From Urechis unicinctus (taxonomy: Eukaryota; Annelida; Polychaeta; Xenopneusta; Urechidae): 64,000 nt of DNA. Position 1 is the stretch's first letter. Each line of letters opens with the position of its first letter. This document shows, piece by piece, positions 11,656 through 24,079 of the stretch. The notes below the pieces were generated by a model. It ran no database searches and was not told the DNA's origin. It was given only the letters and a program-made list of their open reading frames with translations. Both the position numbers and the translations under genes were made by a program. Location: assembly GCA_034190875.2 (NCBI GenBank), contig CM067354.1:4825815-4889814 (forward strand). The letters run 5' to 3'.

Positions 11656-12163
11656 TTATGATTGTTAAGTAGCCGGGGCTACCCAGCCAATGTATCTGTA
11701 AAAATCGTTACAACCTGATAGTAACGGTTACTATGGAAGCTCCCATGAAGTCAGTACGTGGAAGAATCACCTGTGAGCGTATCCTACTTATGTCTAGTGA
11801 CGTTAATTATTTCCATACTGTTTTAGCAAGATATTGCAGATAACGCAGTCTTGTTGCCTGGTTTGATATCACTAATTGAAAATATAACACAAACTAATAT
11901 AAAATATACAATAATACGTATAACCAAATACAGCGGCATCAAAAGATAATCTACTATAATAAATTCATTAATGAAGATAAATCTAACATGAAAAATCGTG
12001 GGCAGTACTAATACAGGCAATGGGAAACTTAAAGAGCAAACCCCAATTCATAAAATAAATAGTCATTGATTAATATAACATAAAAGATAAAGCATTGATT
12101 GGTGATTAGTTAAACAACTTCTTTGTAAACATAAGATGCAATTTGCGTGATACCTTATCGAAA

Positions 12164-12288
<125 letters not shown>

Positions 12289-12289
12289 T

Positions 12290-15200
12290 ATGAGTCGTAT
12301 GTGTAGATGGGAGGTGATGAGTAAATGGGAGTTGGTGATGGGGGCAAGTGCTTACTCCTTGGTCCCCAGCCTCTCGAATATTGCGGACGCCTTCGACAAA
12401 AAAAAATTGTCTTTGATCGAATTGGCCCTGGTTCTTCTAGATGAATCACTCCATGTAAGTGTCTTGTTGATTCATATCGCCTATGCCCTTTCCACATATC
12501 AATGTGAACGTAATTTACCGCATAGTACAAATAGTGCAATGTAAGTGTGTTCCATTGTGCAAACGTTGATTGTTATGACGATTGAATCACCAAAATGGCG
12601 TCATTTGAGCTGTAGTATAGGTTGTATTTTAAACTACACCAGATGTTATAGTTCATTTTGTAGTTGCTCTTCGTTAGTCTTAGACTAGGATGGATGTACT
12701 ATTGGAAACGATGCGTGTTTTCGACGAGCTCTTTGACATTGTAATTTACATAGCAGAGCCTAATGGAAAATGTACCGCCTGATTTATAATGTTTTATTTT
12801 GTCATATCAGTTGCCCCGTTCTTAAATAGCAGTTGGCAATTTTGTGCGAGGTACATGAGAAAAATACTATAAGGTTAGTAGTAGTTTTCCATAGAAACAT
12901 GTCACAGTATAGATTTATATAGGCATCATTATTTGTATTTAAATGATTAAGTTTTCATTGCCATAAAAAAATATGTACTAAGGTAATAAAGTGTTTTCTC
13001 GCCAGTAGTTATCATCGAAGGCTAGACAGACTATTAACAGGTATCATTTGATATTTTCGAAACATTTTTCCACGAGAATAGTACATCACAGCAGGGCATT
13101 TTAGGCGCGTCCGTGTTATTAGAAACACTCTAGTTTAAGACTGTTGACACAAGCAAATTGGCGAATGGCTTCATCACCGACGTACACTGTCTCAGACGCT
13201 ATGTTAATCACAATGGATCAACGCGGACATTCTGTGCGAAGAAGGAAGCAATGTCGGTCGCCAGAGTAACTATAGACGATAGTTATTTAGCTTCTGGGTG
13301 AAGTTGTACAGTCATGTCTTATTTGTCACGTTTCTGCTTGCTCAGTTCCGTTTCCCCGAAGATAAGCTCAGTTGTCGTTTCTCATTCTTACGATGAGAGC
13401 ATAAAGCGCCACACAGAGTGAACCCAGCAATATTAAATTTGCCAAAAATGTGATAATTTGTTGTCACCCCAATACTTCGCGGTCAGATTACAAAGCACGT
13501 TGTGTATATATCACATATCTTCCGTCAGAACAATCAATAAATTATTATAATGACCAGGGGATCTTACGAAACCGGTTGCTGCGTTACCAATAATAAAACC
13601 AATAGATTGTGGATGTGATGTTGTTTGGTTTTATGTATCTAACGTTGTACCACAGCTCATTATTTACAACCTTGTACTCCTTTTACCGAAAATGGTCGTA
13701 AAGACCCGATCGAATGCTTACCTTTTATTCACCGAAATATAGATTGATTCATAAGTACCTTTGGAAACAATTTAAAAACCATTTGGATGGTAGCATTATA
13801 TCGGATTCATAGCCTTATGTCACAGAAAAGCAATAGAAACACTGATAATATTTACTGCATCATCTTCAGCAAATTTAGCATTTATAAATATTATTAGCGT
13901 AATGTAATTTCATTCATATCTATGATATCTGATAGCAGTAATCGGATCTTATCAGGCCTAGCCCTTATTCTGCAGCTTATTGTAATTGCCTGTCCAGTCA
14001 GATAGTAAGCCGTTTACTGAGGACTTCATAGCGGGGATAGTGAGGATGCATAGTGCTTTTAACATTTGCCTCTACTTTGTCGGATCAAGATTGGCGAACA
14101 ATGTCCACAAGCAGTAGAAGAGTGCCTACTGATGCATTGGCTGAATACATCAATCGTTACATGTCGTCAGTGCGGTTACGCTCGCGCAAACTATAGGCGC
14201 GCCAATACTCAATGAAGCAATATAACTGTAGCGGCACTATATACTTTACATATCGCATTTATGACAAGTCAATCGTACAGATATGCGTCCTCTCTGCGCA
14301 TTTTAGTGTCTGAAAACTAATAGCATAAGTCAATCCGAGGGTTATCGATTATTCATGCGTGAGGATAGCCATGTTCGAAATGGATAGATATGAATAAACA
14401 AAATGTCATAGAGTGAATTCGTGGATACCAATTCAATTCTAGGATTGCCAAGCCAGACAAAAGCTACCCTCCGCTCTATGTATTGAAGCATTGGAATTTG
14501 AAGCTGCCTAATGTAGTACAGTTCAATAGCAATGGCAAATATAGCTGGCGCTATCATATAACAAATGGCAGCAAATTAACGGCTATGTAACCAATCGTAC
14601 TAGCAAGTGCATCATGGGACAATATTTGATCGCCCGTACCAGGTCGGATGGATCCTTTCGTTATAAGGCTTTTATTCATCTACAATTCGTATTGCGTATC
14701 CAGAAGTATCATTTAACTATGAGGTAACTTCCGATAAATAGCGAGTTGCCATCGTTATAAAACTGACCTGAGTTGTGACTTCCTATGAACAATAAATGGA
14801 TAAAGGCTCATTCACTATAGATAAAGAGTATGTCACTGCCTTCCTTATATACAATATTACTGGTATATATGATATATCATATACTGAGTTAAGTCGACAA
14901 CATGTAATAAAAACCATTGCACGCATACTGATAAATGAATGTCACTCACTAAATCGTTACCCTATTTATATGAGCAAAAGTAAGTAGTTTTTTAAGTCGA
15001 TTCAGTTTGATTTATTGCACAATCTACACTGTCAATTTATTGATTCAACTACACGAGATATATCGATACTGCCATAGTAACAGGATATCATGTGAATCAT
15101 TGCATAATGTAGCACGACAATTGCTCTTGATTTCGCTATTCTGAAATCAAAGATTGGCGTACTGTCCATGTGCAAATCATGGCCAGATTGAGTTAATCCG

Positions 15201-17660
15201 TTGACTACACTCTTTATTTTGATATGTATTCAAAAACGAGCAGGGTATGGTTACAGTTAAAGATGCATTACAGAACAATTTATGCAAATTCATCGACCGA
15301 TTCCTTGCTGGGTTAAGTAGTGAAACACAACACCTGAGTCTAATCGGTTACTTCGGCTGTGTTTATTGCCTTTGTAAGGTTATATTTCTTAGATTTGACG
15401 GGACGTGAATTTGCACCCATATTTGGCACAAAACGGACGCTACAATACACGCGAAGCGGAAATCGGATGGCGTAGGAGCGATAATACAAGAAAATGGTAG
15501 CTTTGCGCATGCGTAATAACTTGTCCAGATAAAAGTTTAGAGGATGTTGCATTTATATGAGCATTCATGACAACTGTCTGGCGTTTGGATCGGTGCACTG
15601 ATGAGTAACACGTTCGTGATGGGTTAACGTGCCTTTTATGTATAGCTGTGCTGACATTAAGGTGATATGAGAAGCCCCTTGAGAACTGTACACAGTGTTT
15701 ATAAAAATCTGTCACTGCAGTTAATTTCCACTCGTCAATATCTCTGAAGTATCAAGAAGAATATACACAAAATTTAATAATTGGTGTTCATCATTGCACT
15801 CCTGCAAAACGTAGTGAAATAGCAAACAATCTCGTTGGTGCAGCTTCTCAGTTTCATTGGATCACATCAGCTCTCACTTTGGGGTTTGTTGTATCGTATC
15901 AGAGCATGCCCATACGGTTTTCCCGTAGCACGGACTTTTCGGAAAGTGCTTTATTAAGCTCAAGCCCGAAATGCCGGTTGGGGAAGAGTGTTATCATAAG
16001 AAGAAAATCTTTATGAATCTATATTTTATGTCAGCGCCCCGATACTTTCACGCAACGACGATACCGGTTTGGCATTGTATTGTTATTAATTGATGGTTTC
16101 TCAATAAACAATGCTATTGTCTAATTGCAGCACATATTCAGTCAGGCGACAAAAATCACAAAGCATAGTAATGTAGGGAAGAATAGCCAGGTTGGTCGTT
16201 AGTTTCCTTCTAACCAACATTTGATTAATTTCTTAGTTTTGGAATATATGTACCGAGCAAGAGATGTGGTACCACGCTTCGTTAACCTTCATTTGTACAA
16301 AAGGGTCAAGCAATGAAAAATGCTTGAAAATAATCATACGGATAAAAAAAGTCGGTAATACGAATTGTCAATTGAACTGACGACCCAATATCATCGATTA
16401 GATTATTTCTCGCCCAAAGTGAACCGATCGGAAATACGTGGCAGCTGTAAACTTAACATACCCGATTAATCACTCGGCACAGTGTCTGCAATCCCGTAGT
16501 ACCATTAATGCATGCAAAAGAGCATAATAGCAATCCTGATGCTTAACTACTACTTTAAGAAATTAACGGAAGTTGACCGTGGGTACGTTTGTAAGCAGTG
16601 CAATATTATTATCAACCTTGTGTACCTACTTAAAGGCAAAACTGTTCGTATACGAAATGACCTCATGAGAACTTTGGTTTTGAAAAGCATAGTAAGTGCG
16701 GCTTTTAATGCTGAGAAAAATATAATTGACAATCTCACAGTATGATGCTTAAAAGCTTCATAGATAAACTGATAGTTGTTTCATATTACTCTCTTTCCTT
16801 GTATTTCTGCGCAACTGCTAATCATCGAAGAATTAATCGTGCATATTGCACCGCGCAACAATTATAACTTATGTTTAGCTTCATGCATTCGTGCGCATTT
16901 TAAATTCATAAGATGCAAATCAGACAAGACGGATGAATAATAGCAAGACATAAATGGTATCCATTTGTGTTGACCCTGTGAGCGGAGTCTGTTCCGGTTG
17001 TCATTCCACGAGCGTAAAGTTGAACACTTGCTGAGCATGACGTCAGGTAATGACGTGTACAACATCCTACTCCCTATTGATAACACTCTAATTGGATTGT
17101 GTGGCGAGCCCTTCGTCATATGATGCTGCGATGGTGACATCGCATAAGTCGAGGCGACTGCCCCTCCATTGTTCCACATTGTGTCAAGATTTACATTTTG
17201 ACAAGCGCGCGCTACGCACTAATGGCATGTTTACATATTTTTTTTCGGACGGGAGCCCGCATGTCGCAGCTCTACGCTCTTTGCAGATAGTTTGATCAAT
17301 TCATTGATTGGTACGTTATACACGACCTAAACCGATGTAATGTTGCGGTCAATAATTGATAGAGTCTCATAATCACCAAGGCGTGACTTAAAATAGGGTA
17401 ATAAGCCAGCATGTCCAGTCATGGTAGGTTATACAGGCGCTGATCAGCTCAACAACATCCGTAAAATGATCACGGTTACAAGTATGCCCTGATATTGTAA
17501 ATGACAGCTGTAAGCCATCAAGTCGGATACTGATTATGGTATGCACGTTGGTAAATCACCATGACAGCTACCCTTAAGTTACTAGTCTGAAGCAACGCAG
17601 AACGGATTGCTACTTTCAGACGCAAGATCGTAGGATATACATTTTGCACCAAACCACCTA
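12290..17660. other. Gene-poor stretch
   Basis: Frames here are all under about 105 codons, scattered on both strands, and none shows a domain, signal peptide or splice-linked partner. I also see no repeat boundary. It may hold decayed repeats too old to recognise by eye. Confidence 0.55.
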
Positions 17661-17736
17661 AGAGAGATGATGAAAAAAAAAAATGTCATTTATTTTGGAA
17701 GCGCAACATTATATGCATTTCTATGCGCTTGAGAGT

Positions 17737-18470
17737 TCATGCACGTTCTTTTGGGAATAGGTATGTTTTAAGACTTTTCTTCAAAGCTTCGATGGAGTGC
17801 GCCTGGCGGAGGCTGTCATCAAGATTGTTCCACAGCCGTGGCGCAACAGTCCTGAAAGATCTTTCGCCAAAAGTCCTTCTCGCCCGCGGGACTGTAAAGA
17901 GTGCTGTTGCGCTTGCAGAACGGAGTGCTCGCACAGGAACATGCGGGTTGAGAAGGGTTGCGAGGTACTTAGGTGCACCAAGATTGTGTATGACCCTAAA
18001 CTCCACCACGAGCACCTTATACACAATCCTTACATGCAGGGGGAGCCAGTGAAGGGTCTTGAGTATGGGGGTGATGTGATCAAATTTCCTGGTGCGGGTA
18101 ACCACTCTGGCGGCCTCATTTTGGGCCAGCTGCAAACGGTTCAGAAGAGAGGCAGGAACCCCAAGAAAAAGTGCATGGTTGAAGTCGAGTCGTGAGGTAA
18201 CGAGAGCACCACTCGCTTGCACGTCTCCTTATCCAGTATTGGCCGGATTTTTCTGATGTTGTAGTACGTTACCTGCGCCACCTGAGTGTCCATGCGCATG
18301 GAACGATCAAACATAGCACCAAGGTTTCTCACACATTCCGAAGCGCGTATCGATGCCTCACCTACACTGACACATGGGTCAAAGACTAGTACACTATTGA
18401 TGTAGTGCTTAGGGGCCGCAGCCAGAAGCTCAGTCTTTTCATCGTTGACCATGAGTTTATTGCGTGACAT
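17737..18470 (-). pseudogene. LINE reverse transcriptase thumb and C terminus
   Basis: Two overlapping frames encode the end of the outer LINE polyprotein. The upstream piece has NKLMVNDEKTELL, ECVRNLGAMFD and NIRKIRPILDKETCKR. The downstream piece has VTSRLDFNHALFLGVP, LQLAQNEAARVVTRTRK, LKTLHWLPLHVRIVYK, SFRTVAPRLWNNL and a final LKTYLF. These are the hallmark C-terminal blocks of CR1/L2-group LINEs. One frame change joins the two near 18.2 kb. In an active element this region supports target-primed reverse transcription. Confidence 0.85.
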
Positions 18471-19245
18471 TCACGTCGCTGGCGCATAATTCAAGGAATC
18501 TAATGGCCTGCCGAAGGGACAGCTGATCACCGAGTCTGAACCTTGTGTAGACCTGCGTGTCGTCTGCGTAGCCATGTCTGAGAGTGGCTGTCAATGACAC
18601 AGGCTAAAGTCAAGACATAACACAGGAAGAGTAGCGGGCCTAGGACACTGCCCTGTGGCACTGCAGTTTTCAAGGCGATCACATCCGATTCTTCTCCGAG
18701 AACTGCGACACTCTGTCTTCAAGATAGCTCTTAATCCAGCTGAGAGCTGTTCCCCGCAGACCGATCATGGCGAATAGTCGGTCAATAAGGATGGAGTGGT
18801 CTACAGTGTCGAACGCTGCCTACAGGTCCATCAACAGCAGGAGAACCCCTTTACCTTCATCCAGTGCGACATCAATGTCATCCTTCACTCGGAGCAGCGC
18901 CGTCTCCACGCTATGACCTCTCCTGTAGGCCGACTGAAAGGGATCAAACAGACCATTCCTGGTCATGTGCTCAGTTAGACGACTAGCAACTATCCTCTCA
19001 ATAAGCTTCCCCAGGAATGCCAGGTTCGACACTGGTCTGTAGTTCTTTAAGATGTAAGTGTCTAGACCATGCTTTTTGAGCAGAGGAGTGACAATCCCTT
19101 TTTTGAGACTAGTCGGTACTGTCCCTGACATGAGAGACGCATTTACACATCTAGTCATCACCGGAGCCACTACCTGCAAGACTTTCTCATCTTTCAGCAT
19201 CCAAGTTGGCAATGGATCCAGAGAGCGGGATTTTGTGGGGCACTT
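18471..19245 (-). pseudogene. LINE reverse transcriptase fingers and palm
   Basis: Reverse-transcriptase blocks in order on the minus strand are: LKKGIVTPLLKK; YRPVSNLAFLGKLIERIV; FDPFQSAYRRGHSVETAL; LLLMDL then [23 protein letters not shown]; and the catalytic HGYADD near 18558-18575. A stop separates MDL from AAFDTVDH, and a frame change precedes VPQGSVLG. Both aspartates of YADD and the first palm aspartate are still present, so the decay is by scattered small changes rather than loss of the core. Confidence 0.85.
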
Positions 19246-20005
19246 CTAGATCAAGGCAATGACTTCATCACAGGTAACTGCAGAAAAGGACACCAGCAGC
19301 TCCCCTGCAAGTTTACAGTCTGGTGGTACCCTACCATCATCTACATCAACTGAGTTCATCACCTGACGGATACCCTCAACCTTGTCATGGAAAAAGTTCA
19401 CTAAGATGTTTTCCAGCTCAGCGCTGCTGTTTGCGATAGGTAATACAGTTGTCGTTGGCTGCAACAGTCCATTCACAGTCCTGAATGTGGCACGAACATC
19501 ACCCTCACTCAGCCTTTGACGGTAGTACCTCTTCTTTGCATCATCAACAAGTCGCACCACTTCCTTCTGCTGGGCTTTCTTTCAAACTAGCGGCGGACTT
19601 TCCACGCCTCGTGGATGATGTCTTTATACCAAGTTTTCTCCCACCCTGCTTAGGCGAAACAAGACAGAGAGGAGCATGCCGGTTCATAACAGCCAGCACT
19701 GTCCTGACATAGCTCTCTGCACATGCACCAGCCTGTGTTGGTGGTGGGTTTGTGGCAAGTGCTTGGTGAAGATCTCTGGAGAAACTGTCCACATCAATCT
19801 TTCGGAGCTTCCTCGCCTTGACTGTTTGTCTTTTCCGGCTGACAACTCCCATCTTCACTGAGAAACTCACGGAAAACGCATCATCCATCACATCCGGCAT
19901 CTTTAGGAAAGGATCAGTGTCCCTTGTTATTACAAAGTCCAGGATGTGGCCACTCTTGTGGGTGGGCACTGACACGAGCTGCTTTAGTCCTTTACCCGAG
20001 AGTAT
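19246..20005 (-). pseudogene. LINE endonuclease end and linker (left part)
   Basis: Begins directly at the left edge of the hAT-like insertion with SGKGLKQLVSVPTHKSG, then HILDFVITRD, the last endonuclease block (usually followed by SDH). It continues through a basic linker, including HAPLCLVSPKQGG and DDAKKRYYRQRL, to the start of the reverse transcriptase. Confidence 0.8.
19998..20005. repeat. Target site duplication, left copy (GAGAGTAT)
   Basis: Eight bases directly before the element's TAGGG end. They match AAGAGTAT at 29989-29996 at seven of eight positions, and both lie in LINE coding sequence. Confidence 0.75.
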
Positions 20006-20140
20006 TAGGGTGGCTAAAAAAAAAACGTGCTTCCCTGGTTTTATTTTGTGCCTAATGATGCCCTTATCACACTGATTTTTTTTTCAGATTTTTAAAATTA
20101 ATTTTATACCCTCCCGTCTAGCGTTTTCTGGACAAATGAC
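20006..20140 (+). repeat. Terminal inverted repeat, left
   Basis: After the first ten bases there is a divergent A-rich stretch. About 95 bases then match the inverted right end closely: TTTTGTGCCTAAT.ATGCCC, TTATCACACTGATTTTTTTT, AAAATTAATTTTATACCC and TCCCGTCTAGCGTTTTCTGG. Such a long inverted repeat is larger than in most hAT elements. Confidence 0.9.
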
Positions 20141-20463
20141 GATTTTCAGCTATTTTTCATGTATTATGCAATTCAAAATGTATTACAATTAATATTTCAT
20201 ACTTTCATGTTGTTTAACTGTCTAAACATGATTGGTGTATTCTATTTGTATGCTAATACGATGTACTGTGTACAGTTTGGAAGGGAAAAAAGTCATTAAA
20301 ATAGCAAAAACTCAGACAATAGCTTTATTTATTATACCTTCTTGTTCATTACATAATAAAAAAACTGAAGCATATGATCACTGAAATAGGACTTCCTGTC
20401 CATTTATGTAGCAACTTCAGTTGAACAATATGCCTTTTAGCATGCATTAGGGTTTCAGTCTCA
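20141..20463. other. 3' untranslated part of the hAT-like element
   Basis: AT-rich sequence between the inverted repeat and the transposase stop. On the minus strand it follows the last codon of the transposase. No other coding content is seen. Confidence 0.6.
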
Positions 20464-21200
20464 GGCTTAGATTATGGCATTTAAGTGTGACAGCCGACAG
20501 CGGTGATCCGTTCCAACCAATATCACATCGTCAATATGTCCTGCGTCACGTGTAGCATTTGCGTACTCCTGCACGTCCTTGACGGCACGCTCAGAGCAGT
20601 CATTGACCACCTTCAGGTCCCTCACTAGCTCCCTCAGCTCCCGATAGGCTGCATCCTGGGGCCAAGTTGCTGGTTCTCGGAGCAGCCAGTCGGTATTGCT
20701 TCTGAATAGCCTAAACAACAGCCAAGATCGCTCACTGACGAACACTGCCAGACTTGGGCGGGTCTCTCCCAATAAGTCAATCACAGGCTGGATGTTTGGT
20801 TTGCCTGGATAGAAGACAGGTGGTGCAGGGTGTGCTACCTCCTTCTTCTCATCTTCTGATACACCATCATCGAAGAGGCACAGTACGACATGCTCTGGCA
20901 CCAGGTACCAAAGGTGCCGTTTGATGCTCTCGAGCCCTTCCCTGGCAGCCTGTTGTTCAACTGAGGCATAGGCCGTAACTGCATAGTAGAAGCCAAGATC
21001 ATTGCGGGGTGCAGCAGCTGTCAGACGAGATTTTAGGTAAGTAAGCCCCATACAGAAGGATGATGACCTGCGACATCTTCAACCGGGGTGTCAATGGCCG
21101 CACATTGCTGAGAATCTGCATCTTCGTTAGGCAGAGCGAACTGGCCATGAAACGTGCTGAATGGTTGGCACCTGGTCGTCGCATTCTGAATCCCCTGGGT
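20464..21200 (-). pseudogene. hAT-like transposase, C-terminal exons
   Basis: The minus strand reads RRPGANHSARFMASSLCL then TKMQIL near 21.1-21.2 kb. After a frame change it reads RLTAAAPRNDLGFYYAV, LESIKRHLWYLVPEHVVLCL and FDDGVSEDEKKE. The last segment has SWLLFRLFRSNTDWLL, VRDLKVVNDCSERAVKDVQ and a short tail to the stop near 20467. The phrases PGA.H.ARFM, RHLWYL and VVNDCSER are strongly conserved landmarks of this invertebrate transposase family. The last is probably the region carrying the third catalytic acidic residue, which is an inference by analogy with other RNase-H-fold transposases. Confidence 0.8.
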
Positions 21201-21287
21201 ACTTGCCAAGACAGACAGTTCATTTATACTAGTGGTGTTTGATATTTAATTCATGAACAGATTATCTAACTAGTAAGGCTTTTATTG

Positions 21288-21577
21288 AACTCATATCACC
21301 CCCAGGTAGAAGTAGATGAGCTCTGTCAGCTCACGGTAGTCCTCCTTCTCAAAGGTGTTGGCCACCAACTGGTCCCTGGCCCACTGCTTTGACTCCAGAG
21401 CGAGGGTGGTGACCAACGTGTACGGTCCGGTTGGAGAACCAGCAAAGTCAGCAAGCCACTCCGACTGTGCCAGCCCATTAGGATCCGGAAACACTTGAGG
21501 TGGTATTGCAGCTGCAGCGGCTCTGGCTAGAGGGAGATACCACTCCTGGAAACGCTTGAATATAGGCTCCACAGGAC
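21288..21577 (-). pseudogene. hAT-like transposase, exon after the large intron
   Basis: Starts after a TATAG acceptor (minus strand) and reads GPVEPIFKRFQEWYLPL through WARDQLVANTFEKEDYRELT to ELIYFYLG. Joining it to the upstream exon completes a glycine codon split as G|GT, so the splice phase agrees. The YREL..L..FYLG block directly precedes the RRPGA block of the next exon, the order expected in the family. Confidence 0.8.
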
Positions 21578-23395
21578 CTATAAGATATATACTTTCGGTC
21601 AAACACACTCCTACTGATTTGCACAACGTTCATTAAAACTGGTGTACTAGTATACACAATATTGGTAGACCTGGTCTGCATAGTTATAGTAATAGCATTT
21701 ATGTCGCACTCATGGTACAGATATTTTATGACGATCAAGTTCAAGTGCAATCATTTAACAAAGCGTGGGGGGCCATCATAATGTGCAAATAAAATTAGAA
21801 CATTGATATCGTCGTGCGAAAAATCGGGAATATATTCACATTCACGGCCCCGACAAAGTTCTTGAATGGAGTTAACAAAGTTCAATCTTTCTTGATCAAT
21901 GTTCGGTAGACAAATGTTGCTTGAAATATCATTAAAAGTAATGTTCTGGTCGTAAATCGTAGCAGTATTAAGATTAACGATACTCATAATATATCTTATA
22001 TTATTTGCGGACATTCGAATTACTAAAGGCACATAATCGGCTAACCGCCGATACAAGATCATTCGTGCTATTAAGACTATTTAAGAAAAATTTCATACAT
22101 CGCAACATTAATTGTTCTCTTAGAGGTAATCTACCAGCTAAAAAAGGAATATACATTGATCTTGTTCTAGGGTGTAGTATCCATATATGGCGGGTGCATT
22201 TGCGCCAAGTAACACATAAGCTTTTAAATGAATTACTCGAGAGCGTCCATAATGGGGATCTATAAAAACTTGTGCAATATTTGTCAAATAGTGTATTACG
22301 ATCATTTACTGACATCAGCATATCAGTTTTCGACACAACATCACCACATGCAGCATGAATATTCAATTGTTCGGAATTTCTTCCTATATTGGATCCAAGA
22401 TGGATAGCATGTTCACTTACATTTAATCTAACACTGTTCAGTTGTAGATTCACATCGCGCTTTTGACAATTAAAAAGCAACAAATTGCTTTTTGATGTGT
22501 TAAATACAACATTATATTCCTTGGCAAACTCTTCGCAAGTTTTAAGCATAGATTTGGCCGCATTTAAAGAAGGAGCAATGAGAGTGACGTCGTCAGCATA
22601 ACTCAGTGCGCCTGCATAACGGTGACCAACATGGCACCGATTCCCCTGTTTGAGATTCGTGACAATAATTCATCGATATACACACCAAACAAAATAGGTG
22701 CAAAACCGCCCCTTGTTTGACTCCATTAGTACAATTAAAATTGTCAGAGAAGCTATTGCTCCACTTGACTCTTCACGTTTGATGCGTATACATATTAAGA
22801 AGGAGTTTAGCAGTCATAGCACACACACCACGCTCTTGTAACAAACCAAACAATTTCATAAAATTAACTCGATCAAACGCTTTGGAAAAATCCCATAATA
22901 TGATAACATGGTGAGTCTTCGCTGACATAATTATCTATGATTTCCTTTAATACAAAATGCACTGTGTTGTTGAGTGTGACGTTTTAAATCCAAATTGTAA
23001 ACTACCCGATTTCAATACATCACTTTGATAGTCAATAATCACACTATCTAACAGTTTCCCTATGATACTACTAAGAGCTACTGATCGATAATTATCACTA
23101 CTGTTCAATGATTTCTTTCTGTTCTTAGGTATAGGAACAAGCGTAGATGTTAGCATACCACGTGGCGTATGTGCATGATACAACATCATAGTAAAAAGTT
23201 TTGATAGGTGGGCATATAACTCATCACAGCCATTCAGTATGTGATTAGAAGTTATTTCACAAACACCGTCTGTCTTATCTCGTTTAAGCTTACAAACTGC
23301 TTGCCTAACTTGTGAAACGTCGATAGCATGCAAGGAGCCACATGTACCACCAACACAATTAGAGTGACTGTGTAATTGTAAGTGTATATACATAC
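21578..23395 (-). other. Transposase intron, filled by a LINE
   Basis: On the minus strand the donor AAAAG|GTATGT at 23396/23395 and the acceptor TATAG|GTCC at 21578/21577 bracket about 1.8 kb. Nearly all of it is the LINE fragment listed separately. The original intron was probably short. Confidence 0.7.
21590..23380 (-). mobile_element. LINE fragment inside the transposase intron
   Basis: A minus-strand, 5'-truncated non-LTR retrotransposon with only reverse transcriptase and C terminus. Landmarks are VRQAVCKLKRDKTDG, LVPIPKNRKKSLNSSDNYR then SVALSSIIGKLLDSV, LQFGFKTSHSTTQC, a YADDVTLIAP box at about 22586-22605, and EEFAKEYNVVFNTSKSNLLL. Further on are YRSPLWTLS, SLCVTWRKCTRHIW and a C-terminal PFLAGRLPLREQLMLRC. 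The reading is broken by a few frame changes between 22.55 and 22.95 kb. The 3' boundary is near 21.6 kb. The clade is uncertain: it differs clearly from both the outer CR1/L2-like LINE and the 23.9-27.7 kb LINE. Confidence 0.85.
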
Positions 23396-23865
23396 CTTTT
23401 GTGGCAGGTATGAAGCTTGACCACATATGCTTGATGTGTAGCTCTGACATGTGGTGTCTACAAGCATTCCACAGAAACGCATGGCCAACAGCCTGCTCTA
23501 AGCGGATGCAACAGCCTTGCTGGATGCCGTTGTTAGAGGCTGTGGTATCAAAAACACCAGCAACAATGGACTCTCTGGGGATATCATAGACTTGGAGAAT
23601 GTCTAAGCATGAGTTGCAGAGCTGTTCTTCTGTTCCTCTCCTAACAATAGGGGCTCCTAAGAATGTTGGGGGACAGTCACCTGGTCCACTTAAAACCATG
23701 GCATTGCAATCATCATGCATACCTAATGCATAGTCAATGATCTTGCCATCCCAGTGGACCACGGGGTATCTAGGCCTAACTTTCTTGGCTCGGATTTCTA
23801 TAGCCTTTTCTTGTTGGGCTGACTTACGCTGGCGTTTGATGGTAGCTGAACTTGCGACAACTTCT
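23396..23865 (-). pseudogene. hAT-like transposase, catalytic-core exon
   Basis: The minus strand reads EVVASSATIKRQRK, PVVHWDGKIIDYALG, VLSGPGDCPPTFLGAPIV, LDILQVYDIPRESIVAGVF then DTTASNNGIQQGCC, and FLWNACRHHMSELHIKHMW. It ends at the AAAAG|GTATGT donor. The aspartates of HWDGK and FDTTASN, and the C-x2-H of CRHH, are the expected positions for an RNase-H-fold DDE enzyme with a hAT-like zinc pair. No stop interrupts this exon. The frame reads on past the donor into intronic LINE sequence, which is chance and not a fusion protein. Confidence 0.85.
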
Positions 23866-24079
23866 TGCAATGACAATGACAATGACGTTTATTAGCAATC
23901 ACGCGCCCTCTAGGAGCATATACAATCGAGTTATTTACATGATTTTGATCAGAGAAGGTGAAATATACAATACAGTGGGAATACAATAAGTGTGCAACTA
24001 ATTCTACCGCAAAATTAAAGACATTTCAATACAAACGGTACACATTAAGATAATGCATAGTTACAGGGTTGGATTCCTA

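Noticed and set aside
22947-23882. A 311-codon frame that appears to fuse transposase core and reverse transcriptase
   Set aside because: A proper splice donor lies at the junction and the two parts belong to different elements. The open frame across it is chance.
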